A model generated the notes under the pieces. It made no database searches, had not been told where the DNA came from, and saw only the letters and a list, made by a program, of their open reading frames with translations. The translations under genes and the position numbers were made by a program. From positions 2,976,001 through 3,040,000 of the forward strand of contig NZ_CP172404.1 of NCBI RefSeq assembly GCF_048213115.1: a DNA stretch of 64,000 nucleotides, read 5' to 3'. Below are positions 1 through 9,664 of this stretch, one piece after another. Positions within the stretch are counted from its first letter, which is position 1. Each line of letters begins with the position of its first letter. Origin of the DNA: Niveibacterium terrae (GTDB taxonomy: Bacteria > Pseudomonadota > Gammaproteobacteria > Burkholderiales > Rhodocyclaceae).

Positions 1-461
1 TCTTCGACACGTTCGAAGGCATGACTGAACCGACCGAGGCAGACAGGGAATACCGAGGCGATTACGCGCGGACATTGCTCGAAGCAACGGAAAGAAAGGG
101 TGACAGCATCTGGTGCATCGCCAGCCTGGAAGATGTCAGGGAGAACTTCCGCAAAGCAGGGCTGCTCGACGACAACGTCGTTTTCGTGAAAGGAGATGTC
201 TGCGAAACGCTGGAGCTGTCATCCAATATCCCCAAGCAAATCTCGGTGCTGCGCCTGGATACGGACTGGTACGAGTCGACACGGAAAGAGCTTGAGATTC
301 TCTATCCGCGCCTGAGCATTGGCGGCTCTCTGATGATCGACGATTATGGGCATTGGGCTGGCTCACGGCAGGCGACCGACGAATACTTTGCGGACAAACA
401 CCATCACCCCTTCCTGCAGTGCATCGACTACACGGGGCGCTCTGGCATCAAGTACGCCTGA
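1..461 (+). CDS. TylF/MycF-family O-methyltransferase, 5' end outside window
   Basis: The reading frame is open from base 3 and starts with FDTFEGM, the conserved TylF-family motif (usually YDTFEGM), so the true start lies left of the window. About 150 C-terminal residues are visible. They include the motif LRLDTDWYEST, then GGSLMIDDYGHW, where the acidic DD pair is expected to bind the divalent metal of these SAM-dependent sugar O-methyltransferases. Family members methylate deoxysugars in macrolides, LPS and other surface glycans. The gene converges on the glycosyltransferase operon at 482-9652, which fits a role in tailoring the same glycan. An ATG at base 21 exists but lies inside the conserved motif and is unlikely to be the start. 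Confidence 0.8.
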   Translation, partial: FDTFEGMTEPTEADREYRGDYARTLLEATERKGDSIWCIASLEDVRENFRKAGLLDDNVVFVKGDVCETLELSSNIPKQISVLRLDTDWYESTRKELEILYPRLSIGGSLMIDDYGHWAGSRQATDEYFADKHHHPFLQCIDYTGRSGIKYA

Positions 462-481
462 GCCTGCGAAGCGGTCTCTCT

Positions 482-1618
482 TCAATGTGAAAGACTGCCA
501 GCTCCTGCTGCACTCCGGCTGACGACCTCGCTCAAAAAGGCTTCCAGTTCAAGCGCGCGCCCCCGCCAGCTTGAAACGAAGCTTCGCGGCAATACGCACC
601 GCTTGTCGAGCTGACCGGCCAAACGCTGCACCATAGCCGACACTGATCCTGCTGTGGCCAGAAACTCAGGAAAGGCGGACAAGAGCAGGCGGACCTCTCC
701 GACCGCGCTGGCCACGAAAGGAGTCTCGCATGCGAGTACTTCCTGGAGTTTCTGCGGGTAACAGTAGCGTCCGAACGGCGTATCGATGTTCGGCACGATC
801 GCGACATCTAACGCACTCCAGAAAAATGGCACACGTTCCGGCTCCAAGATACCCAGATAGCGAACCCCAGGATGATCAAGCCCATCGAGCTGCCTATCAC
901 GTGGCCCCGCTAGCAACAGCTGAACCGAAGGCATCGACTGAGCGAGCACCCCATAGGCTTCGAGAACGACAGGAAAACCTCGGCTTACACTCAAGGCTCC
1001 AGCTGTTCCGATCAGCGTAGCCTCCGAATCCACCCCCAGACGCTCGCGCGCCAGAAGCTTGGGTATTGGCCTGAAAAGGCTGTCATCGACCGCGTTACCT
1101 AGCACGAGACGCGGAAGTCCTGGCGGCAGCCTGTAGTTGCGCTCGGCGTAGCCGAGCAGATTTGCGCCGACCAAGGTCAGCCCATCGGCATTCCGGCATG
1201 CTGCTCGGAGCAGCCCGACTGCACCGGGAATTTGGCTCAGACCAAAGCTTTCGTAGTTGTCATACAGATCGATCACGACAGGGACGCCGAGAACCCTTTT
1301 GACGGCAAGACCAGCCAGCGCATGCAGCACATCCGAACTCGCCCAGATCACATCAGGTCGGAACTGCGCAACGGTCTGCCTCAATTGACGAGGATAGCGC
1401 CACAGCCCCCCCGGGAACAGATCTATCGAGCGCCAGAGGACTGAGCCCCCTGTGGCATCAGGGAGGACCTTCCCCCGCGAGCGGTAGCTCAGTGCAACGC
1501 CCGCGACCTGATGACCCAAAGCAGAGAGCTGCGCGGGGATCTCGAACATCCGCCCATAGCGGTCGGACAGCAGGTCCCGCCCTGTGTATTGGCGCTTAGT
1601 GAGGACCAGGATACGCAT
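482..1618 (-). CDS. Glycosyltransferase, GT4-like (GT-B fold)
   Basis: 378 aa starting MRILVLTKRQYTG, a typical first beta strand of GT-B enzymes. The C-terminal half has the GT4 pattern: LIGTAGALSVSRGFPVV near residues 208-225, a VQLLLAGPRD strand, then a Rossmann domain with CYPQKLQEVLACETPFVAS holding the acidic donor-binding position. It should transfer an NDP-sugar in the cytoplasm during assembly of a surface polysaccharide. The start at 1618 was chosen because the preceding GT4 gene ends at 1623, leaving 4 bp; the longer open frame overlaps that gene and is not glycosyltransferase-like. It is the last gene of the minus-strand cluster. Acceptor and sugar cannot be read from sequence. 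Confidence 0.82.
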   Translation of the reverse strand: MRILVLTKRQYTGRDLLSDRYGRMFEIPAQLSALGHQVAGVALSYRSRGKVLPDATGGSVLWRSIDLFPGGLWRYPRQLRQTVAQFRPDVIWASSDVLHALAGLAVKRVLGVPVVIDLYDNYESFGLSQIPGAVGLLRAACRNADGLTLVGANLLGYAERNYRLPPGLPRLVLGNAVDDSLFRPIPKLLARERLGVDSEATLIGTAGALSVSRGFPVVLEAYGVLAQSMPSVQLLLAGPRDRQLDGLDHPGVRYLGILEPERVPFFWSALDVAIVPNIDTPFGRYCYPQKLQEVLACETPFVASAVGEVRLLLSAFPEFLATAGSVSAMVQRLAGQLDKRCVLPRSFVSSWRGRALELEAFLSEVVSRSAAGAGSLSH

Positions 1619-1622
1619 GGGG

Positions 1623-2759
1623 CTACTCGCCAGCTGGCAGGAGAATTCGGGCAAAAAAGGCGAGGTTGGCCGCCGCAACATCTTCAATCGCGAAACGGCG
1701 CTCGACAAGCGCCCGGGCGCACGCGCCTCTAGCCAACAGTTCCCCGTCCTCTGCATCCAAGGCTGCACACAGCGACTGGCTGAGCGCGCACTCATCGTCA
1801 GGCGGGCAGACCCAGCCCAACGCTTCATCCACATAGGTATCGATTCCCCCGCAACGAGTCAGCAGTACGGGCAGGCCGGCCTCCATCGCTTCGAGTGCGG
1901 AATTGGACATCCCCTCGTAGATGGAAGGAAGCAGGAAGACATCGGCCGCATGGAGTCTGGCCCTGATCTGCTCTCGATCGATGGCGCCGATGAACTCAAT
2001 TCGGTCGGCGATCCCAAGCTCTGAGCTGAGTCTCTCCAGCGCCAACCGCTCAGGACCGTCTCCGATCAACTGCAGGTGAAAATCCCGCCCGGATGCCCTC
2101 ACGCAGGCCAGCGCCCTCATCATCACGACCAACCCCTTCTGCTTGCTAAGACGGCCGGTCCAGATCAGTTGTCTCGTCGCCGAAACTGATGAACGCTTGA
2201 CAGGGGCAGACAGAGCGATTCCATTCGGGATGCGAGCGATGGCGGGAGCGGTGATCCCGACCGAAGCCAGATCAGGCTCGATGGCTGGAGCAATGATATT
2301 GATTCCATTGCAATGCCTGTTGAGCATTCGCACCAGCCACCGCCAACCCGGAATCGACTTGATGAAGCTGACGTCTCCAGCCCCCTTGGCATTGATCGGG
2401 CAGGCTACGAGCGGAACATTCAGCAGACCCAAGCTCTTGAGCAGGCAAATCGAGAGAGCACCGTCAGCAAGCCCCCGGCAATAGATAATGTCGAAGTGTC
2501 CGGAATGACGCAGCAGCAGGCAGGCCAGGGATAGGAAATAGCTGATGGATCGCCCCAAACGCCCCAGGCGATTGACGACGAAGATGCGGTGGGTGGGCAG
2601 ATCCCGATTCGCCGTTCGAACACTCCCGTTCGGCAAACGGTGCCCAGCAACCTCGACCTGCGCGCCCGCGCCCTGCCATGCACAGACGAGGCGGAAGACC
2701 TGATTCTCAGCCCCCCCCAGCACATAGGGAGGCAGATTGGAGATGACTAGGATACGCAT
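1623..2759 (-). CDS. Glycosyltransferase family 4 protein
   Basis: 378 aa. The N-terminus MRILVISNLPPYVLGGAENQ is the classic GT4 acceptor-domain start (GGAE loop). The C-terminal domain has RQLIWTGRLSKQKGL, LQLIGDGPERLALE and the donor-site region LLPSIYEGMSNSALEAMEAG, where the EGMSNSALEAMEAG stretch is the E-x7-E signature of retaining GT-B enzymes. It probably adds one sugar to a lipid-linked glycan at the inner face of the cytoplasmic membrane. It lies 12 bp downstream of the amidotransferase gene and 4 bp upstream of a second GT4 gene, so translation is likely coupled. Confidence 0.9.
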   Translation of the reverse strand: MRILVISNLPPYVLGGAENQVFRLVCAWQGAGAQVEVAGHRLPNGSVRTANRDLPTHRIFVVNRLGRLGRSISYFLSLACLLLRHSGHFDIIYCRGLADGALSICLLKSLGLLNVPLVACPINAKGAGDVSFIKSIPGWRWLVRMLNRHCNGINIIAPAIEPDLASVGITAPAIARIPNGIALSAPVKRSSVSATRQLIWTGRLSKQKGLVVMMRALACVRASGRDFHLQLIGDGPERLALERLSSELGIADRIEFIGAIDREQIRARLHAADVFLLPSIYEGMSNSALEAMEAGLPVLLTRCGGIDTYVDEALGWVCPPDDECALSQSLCAALDAEDGELLARGACARALVERRFAIEDVAAANLAFFARILLPAGE

Positions 2760-2771
2760 GATGACTCGGCT

Positions 2772-4682
2772 TCAGTGGCTGAGTAAATTCCAGGAAGCAA
2801 ACATCAGGATGGGCCACAGCGCATAAGCATTCCTGGCCGTCCCCTGGATCTGCTCAGACCATAGGCGGTCGACCACCGCAAAATCGAACAGATCCAGACT
2901 CCTGAGTTCCCGCGCATAGAGAAGCTCCTGTGCCCAGACACGCAGAGGGCCACGCAGCCAGTCGTCAATCGGAACATCGAAACCCTGTTTGGGCCGATCC
3001 ACCAGGACACGGGGAATCTTTCGGTAGAGAGCCTGGCGCAGCAAGCGCTTGCCTACCCCGCCCCCGGCCAGCATCGAACTAGGCAGGCTCCAGGCGAATT
3101 CGACAATTCGATGATCGAGCAAAGGCACCCTGAGCTCCAGAGCGGAGGCCATGCTCGCCCGGTCGGTCTTGGTCAGGATGTCATCGGGCAGGTAGGCCAA
3201 CTGGTCCATGAACCTCATCCTCTGTCCCGACTCGCTCAACCAGTCGGGAAGGCTGGCGCCTCCGGGATGACGGAGCGGCCACAAATTCCTGGTGGTCTGA
3301 ACCAAGCTCAGAGAGGCAAAATTTGCATAGCACTGATCGAAGTCCCGAGCACGGACTCGCCGGCCATATCTGGCCAGCCGGAAGCCTGTGAGCCCACCGA
3401 CCAGACGCCCTACGCTCTGCAAACCGTGAGCAGCTGACGCCCTCGCCCAGCCAGGAAGACAACCGAAGACCTTCCAGGCATTATGGGCATCGGCGTAGCG
3501 CCTGTAGCCCATGAAGAGTTCATCGCCGCCATCGCCAGACAGCGCCACGGTCACGCTCTGACGGGTGAGCGCGCAGATCAGCGCAGTCGGGATCTGCGAC
3601 GGATCGGCAAACGGCTCATCGTAGATAACCGGAAGGCGAGGAATCAACGCGAGAGCCTCGTCGGGCGAGACGGTCAGCTCCGTATGCTCAGTCTCCAGAT
3701 ATTCGGCTACTCTCCTGGCCCGGGCTGACTCATCATAGGCCTTGTCCGAAAAGCCAACGGTGAAAGTGCGCACCGGCTTTGTGGAACATTCCTGCATCAG
3801 CGCGACGACCAGCGAGGAGTCAACACCGCCCGAGAGCAGCGCCCCAACCGGAACATCCGCCTCCATGCGCTGCTTCACCGAGTCGATGAGCAATGGCTGC
3901 AGGCATTCGAGCGCATCCTCGATGCCCCCCTTGAACGGCGCGTCGAGCGCCGCATCGACCGCCCGCTCCAAACTCCAGTAGGGGTGAAGTCGTGCGACAA
4001 AATCTTCCAGGCGCAGGGACGCCAGAGCTTCGTCCGCAGAGAAACGAACAAGATTGCCCGCCGGAAGCTTATAGATCTGTTCGTAAATGGACAGCGGCGC
4101 CCGGATATAGCCAAAGCGCATCAGTTCGGCGAGTGCCGCGGCGTCGAGCAAGCCTTTCCATCCCGGCGCGCAGCACAGCGCTTTCAATTCCGAAGCGAAG
4201 ACGATATTGCCACCAACCCGCCCGACATAGAGGGGCTTCTCCCCCATTCTGTCCCGGGCGAGTGTCAGAACACGGCGGGCACGATCCCAAACAGCTAAGG
4301 CAAACATCCCGTTGCTGCGATCGAGCGCTTCTTCAACCCCCCAGAGGTCTATCGCCTCTAGCAAAACTTCGGTGTCCGATGTACCCCGCCAGGCCACCTC
4401 CTGGCAGGCCTCGATCTGCAGACGCAGGCTTTTGTGGTTGTAGATCTCACCGTTGAAGCAGATGACGTGGTGGCCGCTCGCCGACAGCATGGGCTGAGCA
4501 CCATTGGGCGAGAGATCAACGACGGCAAGCCGGCAATGGGCGAGACCAATACCAGCCTCAGGATCCGACCAAACCCCCTCCCCATCCGGGCCTCGGTGCC
4601 GCAGCGAAGCAGCCATCGGCGCCAGCGCGCCCAAAGCACCAGAGAGCTCGCTCTTTCCCAAAAATCCCGCTATAGCACACAC
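2772..4682 (-). CDS. asnB: Asparagine synthase (glutamine-hydrolysing) family amidotransferase
   Basis: 636 aa. The protein begins MCAIAGFLG, placing the N-terminal nucleophile Cys at residue 2 of a class II glutamine amidotransferase domain (about residues 2-200, with LRHRGPDGEG and FNGEIYNH). A C-terminal ATP-pyrophosphatase domain follows, with ALLSGGVDSSLV (the SGGxDS P-loop). The start codon is GTG at 4682, which puts Cys2 in register for processing. Family members make asparagine or amidate an acid in surface-glycan pathways; here, surrounded by glycosyltransferases, amidation of a sugar or uronic acid is as likely as amino-acid synthesis. The gap to the upstream methyltransferase is 70 bp and to the downstream GT4 12 bp. 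Confidence 0.88.
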   Translation of the reverse strand: MCAIAGFLGKSELSGALGALAPMAASLRHRGPDGEGVWSDPEAGIGLAHCRLAVVDLSPNGAQPMLSASGHHVICFNGEIYNHKSLRLQIEACQEVAWRGTSDTEVLLEAIDLWGVEEALDRSNGMFALAVWDRARRVLTLARDRMGEKPLYVGRVGGNIVFASELKALCCAPGWKGLLDAAALAELMRFGYIRAPLSIYEQIYKLPAGNLVRFSADEALASLRLEDFVARLHPYWSLERAVDAALDAPFKGGIEDALECLQPLLIDSVKQRMEADVPVGALLSGGVDSSLVVALMQECSTKPVRTFTVGFSDKAYDESARARRVAEYLETEHTELTVSPDEALALIPRLPVIYDEPFADPSQIPTALICALTRQSVTVALSGDGGDELFMGYRRYADAHNAWKVFGCLPGWARASAAHGLQSVGRLVGGLTGFRLARYGRRVRARDFDQCYANFASLSLVQTTRNLWPLRHPGGASLPDWLSESGQRMRFMDQLAYLPDDILTKTDRASMASALELRVPLLDHRIVEFAWSLPSSMLAGGGVGKRLLRQALYRKIPRVLVDRPKQGFDVPIDDWLRGPLRVWAQELLYARELRSLDLFDFAVVDRLWSEQIQGTARNAYALWPILMFASWNLLSH

Positions 4683-4752
4683 GATCTCAGATCACCCCAG
4701 ACAGAATATTTTGCGTTGGGCAGATTTCGCTTCCGCACTCCCCCCGCCTCGA

Positions 4753-5520
4753 TCAGACCGACCTCTTCAGCACATAAAGCCGGGAAGAAGATCCGAGAAA
4801 CCTGGCGAGACGCTGGCGAGCCCGGATGGACAGCCCACCTCCGAGCACTATGGCGCCTGAATAGAAGATACCGACCGGATAGTCCAGCACAACATCATAA
4901 CCGTGCTCAGAGAATTTTCTAAGCCACCACCTGCGCGAAAAGTAGAAAGTTTCGCTGAAGACATTCCCGCGCTCGCCATGGCGGAAGGGGAAAAGAATCT
5001 TGAGCAGATCGGCAAAGGATCTGGGCGCTCGGGGAGCATGATCTTCTGCAACGCTCCCACGCGACCGGACAAGCACCAGATCCCGGACCCGCTTCACCAG
5101 CCAGAAATAGTGAAAGAAGGAGGTCCAGAAGCGCCAGGCGGGCGTCGGCAGGACATGGATGGCGTATCCCGTCTTCGTCATGACCCGCGCGATCTCATCG
5201 AGGAAGTCGTCAATATCGCCGACATGCTCGAGCAGGTTCGAAGAGAAAACGATATCCACGCTAGCGGTATCCTGCGGAATATGCTTTCCGTCATAGTCGA
5301 TGATCGGAAATACCCTGCGGCTGTGATAGTAACTATCAGCCATATCCACAGCCGTCACATCGAATCCTGCAGCTTCCAGCATCCTGGCTTGGTAGCCATT
5401 GCCCGCACCGAGCTCGAGAAGTCTGCCCCTGCCTGCCGCAAGAACCGGAAAACATTCCTTGGCGCGCATCAGCTCGAACTCTCTTATCGACTGCAGGTTT
5501 CCCTCGATCAGCTCATTCAT
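4753..5520 (-). CDS. Class I SAM-dependent methyltransferase
   Basis: 255 aa from ATG 5520, whose first bases overlap the stop of the flippase gene by 8 bp. SAM-binding motif I is RLLELGAGNGYQARML near residue 33, followed by the acidic strand FDVTAVDM and, further on, VDIVFSSNLLEHVGDIDDFL (a Methyltransf_11-type signature). The C-terminal third has aromatic and basic stretches such as FHYFWLVKRVRD that may sit at the membrane. Target unknown; the operon position suggests methylation of a sugar or lipid-linked intermediate. The longer upstream open frame lies within the flippase gene and is not methyltransferase-like. Confidence 0.8.
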   Translation of the reverse strand: MNELIEGNLQSIREFELMRAKECFPVLAAGRGRLLELGAGNGYQARMLEAAGFDVTAVDMADSYYHSRRVFPIIDYDGKHIPQDTASVDIVFSSNLLEHVGDIDDFLDEIARVMTKTGYAIHVLPTPAWRFWTSFFHYFWLVKRVRDLVLVRSRGSVAEDHAPRAPRSFADLLKILFPFRHGERGNVFSETFYFSRRWWLRKFSEHGYDVVLDYPVGIFYSGAIVLGGGLSIRARQRLARFLGSSSRLYVLKRSV

Positions 5521-6778
5521 CAACAACTCGCTCCCTAGTACCCCTCCCCTGAAAAAGGACGAGCAGGACGGGCAAAATGGCCAGCATCGTCTGGGATGCC
5601 AGCATAGCAAACACAGCTCCGCGCGCCCCGATCTGCGGGATAAACAACAAGTTGAGCATGATGTTACCCAGAACACTCGCCGTTTCGATCAGCACGCGCA
5701 GCCTCTGCCTGTCCGTGGCGGAGAGCACGTTCAGACCGATCTGAGAGACGCCCATCAGGAACGGAATCGGTATCAGGAGGCGGACCAGAGGCAGCGCGTC
5801 CGAAAAACCTGAACCGAAGACAAGCAGCAGGATGGGCGCGAAGAAATAAGTTGCAGTTCCGGCCAGCACGCCATACACGAGCACTGGCAGCATGAGCTTA
5901 CGCGCAAGCGTGGCCGCAGCCGCCCCCCCCTGTTCGCCTCGGCGGAACAGTTTGGGAACGATCGCGAGGAGGTATCCGAGCAGGGGCATCGTTGCGGCAG
6001 TAATCACCCTGGAGGCCAGCGAATAGTTTCCCGTCTCGCGCTCTGTCCCCATTCGGAGCAGCAAAGCCTTATCGATCTCGCTTCCGGCACAGGCGGCGAC
6101 GATGCTCAGTGAAAATCCGAAACCTTCCCGCAGGCGCCCCCGTATCGCAGCCTCGCTCCAAGTTGGACGTCCGAGATCTCGGCAGACCTGAAAATAGGAT
6201 AGGGCCGCAGCCAGGACCGTCGAGGCCAAGTACATCCAAGCGAAAACGGCCAAACTGACTTTCTCCTGAAGACTCAGGATTAGTACAGCCATGAACCTGA
6301 ACAGATTCATCTGGACGTGATTGAACATCGTCCTCCCGACCCGCTCATTGGCCTGATAGGCAACGGACACAAGGGAGATCAGCGGCATCGCGAAGAACTC
6401 TGCAGCAACGATCAACAGGACGAGAGAATCGTACTTTCCGCGGGAGAAGAGCCGCCAGGAGAGCAACATCGCACCCCCCGCCATCACCGGAGCCGATACG
6501 ATCAAAGCGCGCAATGCCTTTGCCCAAAAAGCGCCGAAATTCTCGGGCGAACGGGAAACCTCCTTGATCAGGATGGTCCCGAAGCCGACCCCCACGAGCG
6601 GAGACAAGCTGACGGACAGGGCGACGACACCGGAAAATACGCCGTAGCCCTCGGCGCCGAGCAGCCTGGCAACAAGGACCAGATAGGCGAACTGCAGTCC
6701 GATCCGAAACACCTGCCAGAGATTGGCCAACAAGGTGTTGCGCGCAGTCAGCCCAGCGAAGCGGAATCTATTAGCCAT
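5513..6778 (-). CDS. Oligosaccharide flippase (Wzx/MATE-like polysaccharide exporter)
   Basis: About 421 aa, almost entirely hydrophobic, with about 12 predicted membrane helices. It opens with NLWQVFRIGLQFAYLVLVARLLGAEGYG, the typical first helix of polysaccharide_synt-type flippases. The role would be to flip undecaprenyl-linked glycan from the cytoplasmic to the periplasmic face. ATG 6778 was chosen over ATG 6796 because a GGAAAG sequence precedes it at a reasonable distance, while the upstream ATG has only a G-run directly abutting it; the choice is not certain. It follows the GT2 gene by about 47 bp and overlaps the methyltransferase gene. Confidence 0.85.
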   Translation of the reverse strand: MANRFRFAGLTARNTLLANLWQVFRIGLQFAYLVLVARLLGAEGYGVFSGVVALSVSLSPLVGVGFGTILIKEVSRSPENFGAFWAKALRALIVSAPVMAGGAMLLSWRLFSRGKYDSLVLLIVAAEFFAMPLISLVSVAYQANERVGRTMFNHVQMNLFRFMAVLILSLQEKVSLAVFAWMYLASTVLAAALSYFQVCRDLGRPTWSEAAIRGRLREGFGFSLSIVAACAGSEIDKALLLRMGTERETGNYSLASRVITAATMPLLGYLLAIVPKLFRRGEQGGAAAATLARKLMLPVLVYGVLAGTATYFFAPILLLVFGSGFSDALPLVRLLIPIPFLMGVSQIGLNVLSATDRQRLRVLIETASVLGNIMLNLLFIPQIGARGAVFAMLASQTMLAILPVLLVLFQGRGTRERVVDE

Positions 6779-6825
6779 GCAAACACTTTCCGCCATCCCC
6801 CAGGCAGTAGCACGGCGTCAGCCCC

Positions 6826-7677
6826 TCAGACATCCTTATCCTTGTACATCAGCGCCGTGATCTGCTCCGAGATCAAGCCCATCAGGAACACGACCACGCT
6901 TCCCGTATAGAGCAGCGCGCTCATATTCGTAAACCGGCTGAAGGCGATGAAGGTGTGCGCATACCAACCGCTCGCGACGAGGAAAAGCAGCAACGCGACA
7001 GGACCGAAGAGCTTCAAGGGCGAGTAGAGCGTGCCGATCTTGAAGATGATCAACAGAAAACGGGTGCCGTCACGCAGCAGCATGATATGGCTCTTGCCGA
7101 TCCGCTTCGCGGCCGTGATCGGCAGATAAGCCACCGAATAGCCTGCGCGAAAGAAGGCCATCGTCGAGGTCGTCGGATAGGAAAAACCGTTCGGCAGCAG
7201 GTAAAGAAACTCTCTAAACTTCGCCGCGCGCACGGCGCGGAAACCCGAGGTAAGATCCTCGACCGTGTGACCGGTCATGTAGCTCGCCAGCTTGTTATAG
7301 AAGCGGTTCGCGACCCCGCGCCCGGCGCTGGCCTGGGAACCCTTCCCCCTCGCTCCGACGACGAGATCGTAACCTTCCCCCATCTTCGCGAGCAGGCGCG
7401 GGATGTCGGCGGGATCGTGCTGACCGTCCGCGTCCATGAATATGATGATCTCGCCCGTCGCGACTCGGGCTCCGGTTTTGATCGCCGCGCCATTACCCTT
7501 TGAGTACGGGTGAGAGACGACGCGCGCGCCGGCGGCTTTGGCACATTCCGCCGTACCGTCTGACGAGCCATCATCGACGACGATCACCTCTGCCTCAGGA
7601 CAGGATATCCGGATCTTTTCAACGGTCGCACCGATCGCACCTTCCTCGTTCTTGGCGGGCAGTACGATACTAATCAC
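6826..7677 (-). CDS. GT2 family polyprenyl-phosphate glycosyltransferase (DPM1/GtrB-like)
   Basis: 283 aa. The GT-A domain starts MISIVLPAKNEEGAIG, with VIVVDDGSSDGT and the DxD-type IIFMDADGQHDP motif, as in dolichol-phosphate mannosyltransferase homologues. Two C-terminal hydrophobic helices (about residues 215-275, LKLFGPVALLLFLVA and ALLYTGSVVVFLMG) anchor it in the membrane, as in GtrB/ArnC. It should make a polyprenyl-phosphate-linked monosaccharide. The start is GTG 7677, preceded by a strong AGGAGG at 6 nt, overlapping the stop of the GT-C gene by 8 bp. That tight coupling suggests this enzyme supplies the donor for the GT-C protein. Confidence 0.88.
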   Translation of the reverse strand: MISIVLPAKNEEGAIGATVEKIRISCPEAEVIVVDDGSSDGTAECAKAAGARVVSHPYSKGNGAAIKTGARVATGEIIIFMDADGQHDPADIPRLLAKMGEGYDLVVGARGKGSQASAGRGVANRFYNKLASYMTGHTVEDLTSGFRAVRAAKFREFLYLLPNGFSYPTTSTMAFFRAGYSVAYLPITAAKRIGKSHIMLLRDGTRFLLIIFKIGTLYSPLKLFGPVALLLFLVASGWYAHTFIAFSRFTNMSALLYTGSVVVFLMGLISEQITALMYKDKDV

Positions 7678-9652
7678 CGGTTACCTCCTTTTCTGGGACT
7701 GCTTTTTGCAATGCAGTTTTCTCGCTGCTAGCTTGAGCGAGCTTCTTTCGCTCCCCTTTGATTTCCTGAAACCAAACTCGGCGTCTGTCCATTTTTTCTG
7801 CCAGATCCAGCTCACTCTCAGCTTTCTGAATTTCCCCAGCCAATCGATGGATCTGGCCGAGCAACATATGCCCTCCCACATCATCCACTTCAGCGAGGCT
7901 GTCACGGGCGAACTCGGCGCTTTTCGCGTAATCGCCGGCCACCTCCGAAAAGTAACGCGCAAGCAACTTGTCGATGCAGGAGCGCGTCACACGATCACCT
8001 GTTGGATTTTCCAGTGCGGCAACCAGAAACCCAACAGCCTGATCATGTCTCATCTTGCAGCGTCCACTGATCTGGCACGAAACGAAGGCATCGAGGAAAC
8101 CGATGTTGCTGTTCTGAAAGGGTCTCTCGCGCAAATCACGTCTCAGACTTTCCACGACATCAGGAGAAGGCTGCTGCTTCTGATAGTAAGCCAAATGTAT
8201 AAGTCCGAACAGCGCGCCATTGCTGGATCTGTAACTTTGCTCGGCTCGCGCGAGCGCCTCTCGCGCCAGACTTGCGTATCGCGCCCCCCGCCCCTGATCC
8301 AGCAATTTGATGTAGACCCGCGCCAACTGATAATTAGCCCGTTCAGAGCGAGGATGAGTAGCCGCTTCGAATGCGGCTTGGTCAACGAGATTGGACCAGA
8401 TCTCTGCCCGTTGCCAGGTCAAGAAAGCCAAGATCAGACAAAGTCCAACCACTCCCGTGTAAATCACTTTCCCTAGGCGCTCGGCCTTGATTTGAAAGAG
8501 CAGAGCAGGAACCAACAGCAGCGGGCCGATGATCGCAAAGTAGTTCCGATGCTCATGGACCAGCTCCAGGCTGATGAAGGAAGACTCCAGAGAATGTCCA
8601 ATCAGGAACCATCCCCAGGCAAACAACCAGACGGGACTCCTGCGGACTACCCATGCACAGCCCACCGTAACCAAACCCAGAGCAAGAAGGGAAAGAAGCG
8701 TACTGACGGGCTGAAGCAGCCCCATCGAGACAATGAAATCGTCGTGGTAGAGACTCAGCTCCGAGAGTGACGGAGCAAAGAGCAAACGAAGGTAGTAGAA
8801 GACAACCCTCGACTCGGTCATCAGCCTTTCCTGGAGCGTAAAGCCTCGGCGGAGAAAGGCCGCCGGATCGGTATAGGCCGGCAACGCTGCAAGACAGACA
8901 AAGAACCCCAGCAGCACCGACACCCAAGCAAGGTGGATCAGCTTGATGCGACCGATGCAAATAGGTACTTCGCCGCGCCGCCCACGCAGCAAAACGATCT
9001 CAATCCAGAGCAGCAGAGGAACGAATAGAACACCGGACTCCTTGCTCAATACCGCCGCCAGCAGGGCCAGGCAAACCAAACATCCCACGCACAGTGAGTG
9101 TCGAAAACGGGGGGGGTAACTGAGGCTGCGCCAATGGACATAGACCGTCAGCGCGACAAGCCCGAACAAAGCTGAAAGGCTGGTCATCCGCTGCACAACA
9201 TAGAGCACGCTGGTCAGATTCAGCGGGTGAAGCCCCCAGAGAGCAGCAACCAGCACCGCACCCCATTCCGCTTTTCCCTCGCTCAACGGGGCCGTGAAGC
9301 ACGGCAGAAGAAGCCGCGCTAGCCGATAGACCAGAACCGTGTTGATCAGGTGGATCACCAAATTGGTGAGTTTGAAATAGAAGGGATCAAAGCCGGTGAA
9401 GTAGTGATTCAGCGCGAAGGTGAGCATGCTGAACGGGCGCCCCAGAGGGCCTGCATCTCCAGACCAGAAGGCCGCACGCAGCGCGGAGAGTTCCAGCGAC
9501 TTAATCGCCAAACGGGAATTTTCGAGGATGTTGGCCGGGTCGTCGAAGACGTAGTTCCCGTAGAGCCCGGGCCAATAGGAACCCAGGCAGGCCAGCAGCA
9601 CCAAGCAAAGAGCCCATCTAAGGACAAGAGTCGAGGACGAAATATCGCGCAT
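7670..9652 (-). CDS. TMTC/GT-C-like multispanning membrane protein with C-terminal TPR-type helices
   Basis: About 660 aa. The N-terminal two-thirds has roughly ten hydrophobic helices. After helix 1 comes GLYGNYVFDDPANILEN, an Asp-Asp pair in the first external loop, as in GT-C enzymes and particularly the TMTC O-mannosyltransferases. HPLNLTSVLYVVQRM follows in a second loop, also a TMTC/PMT-like signature. The last 230 residues are soluble and helical, with NYQLARVYIKLLDQGRG and ADDVGG-like TPR-type repeats. GT-C enzymes use polyprenyl-phosphate sugars outside the membrane; the coupled GT2 gene could make that donor. ATG 9652 was chosen because GGAAG lies 5 nt upstream; ATG 9664 is an alternative. 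The gene sits directly behind pilA, so pilin may be the acceptor (inference). Confidence 0.7.
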   Translation of the reverse strand: MRDISSSTLVLRWALCLVLLACLGSYWPGLYGNYVFDDPANILENSRLAIKSLELSALRAAFWSGDAGPLGRPFSMLTFALNHYFTGFDPFYFKLTNLVIHLINTVLVYRLARLLLPCFTAPLSEGKAEWGAVLVAALWGLHPLNLTSVLYVVQRMTSLSALFGLVALTVYVHWRSLSYPPRFRHSLCVGCLVCLALLAAVLSKESGVLFVPLLLWIEIVLLRGRRGEVPICIGRIKLIHLAWVSVLLGFFVCLAALPAYTDPAAFLRRGFTLQERLMTESRVVFYYLRLLFAPSLSELSLYHDDFIVSMGLLQPVSTLLSLLALGLVTVGCAWVVRRSPVWLFAWGWFLIGHSLESSFISLELVHEHRNYFAIIGPLLLVPALLFQIKAERLGKVIYTGVVGLCLILAFLTWQRAEIWSNLVDQAAFEAATHPRSERANYQLARVYIKLLDQGRGARYASLAREALARAEQSYRSSNGALFGLIHLAYYQKQQPSPDVVESLRRDLRERPFQNSNIGFLDAFVSCQISGRCKMRHDQAVGFLVAALENPTGDRVTRSCIDKLLARYFSEVAGDYAKSAEFARDSLAEVDDVGGHMLLGQIHRLAGEIQKAESELDLAEKMDRRRVWFQEIKGERKKLAQASSEKTALQKAVPEKEVTGD

Positions 9653-9664
9653 GCTCGCTTCCAT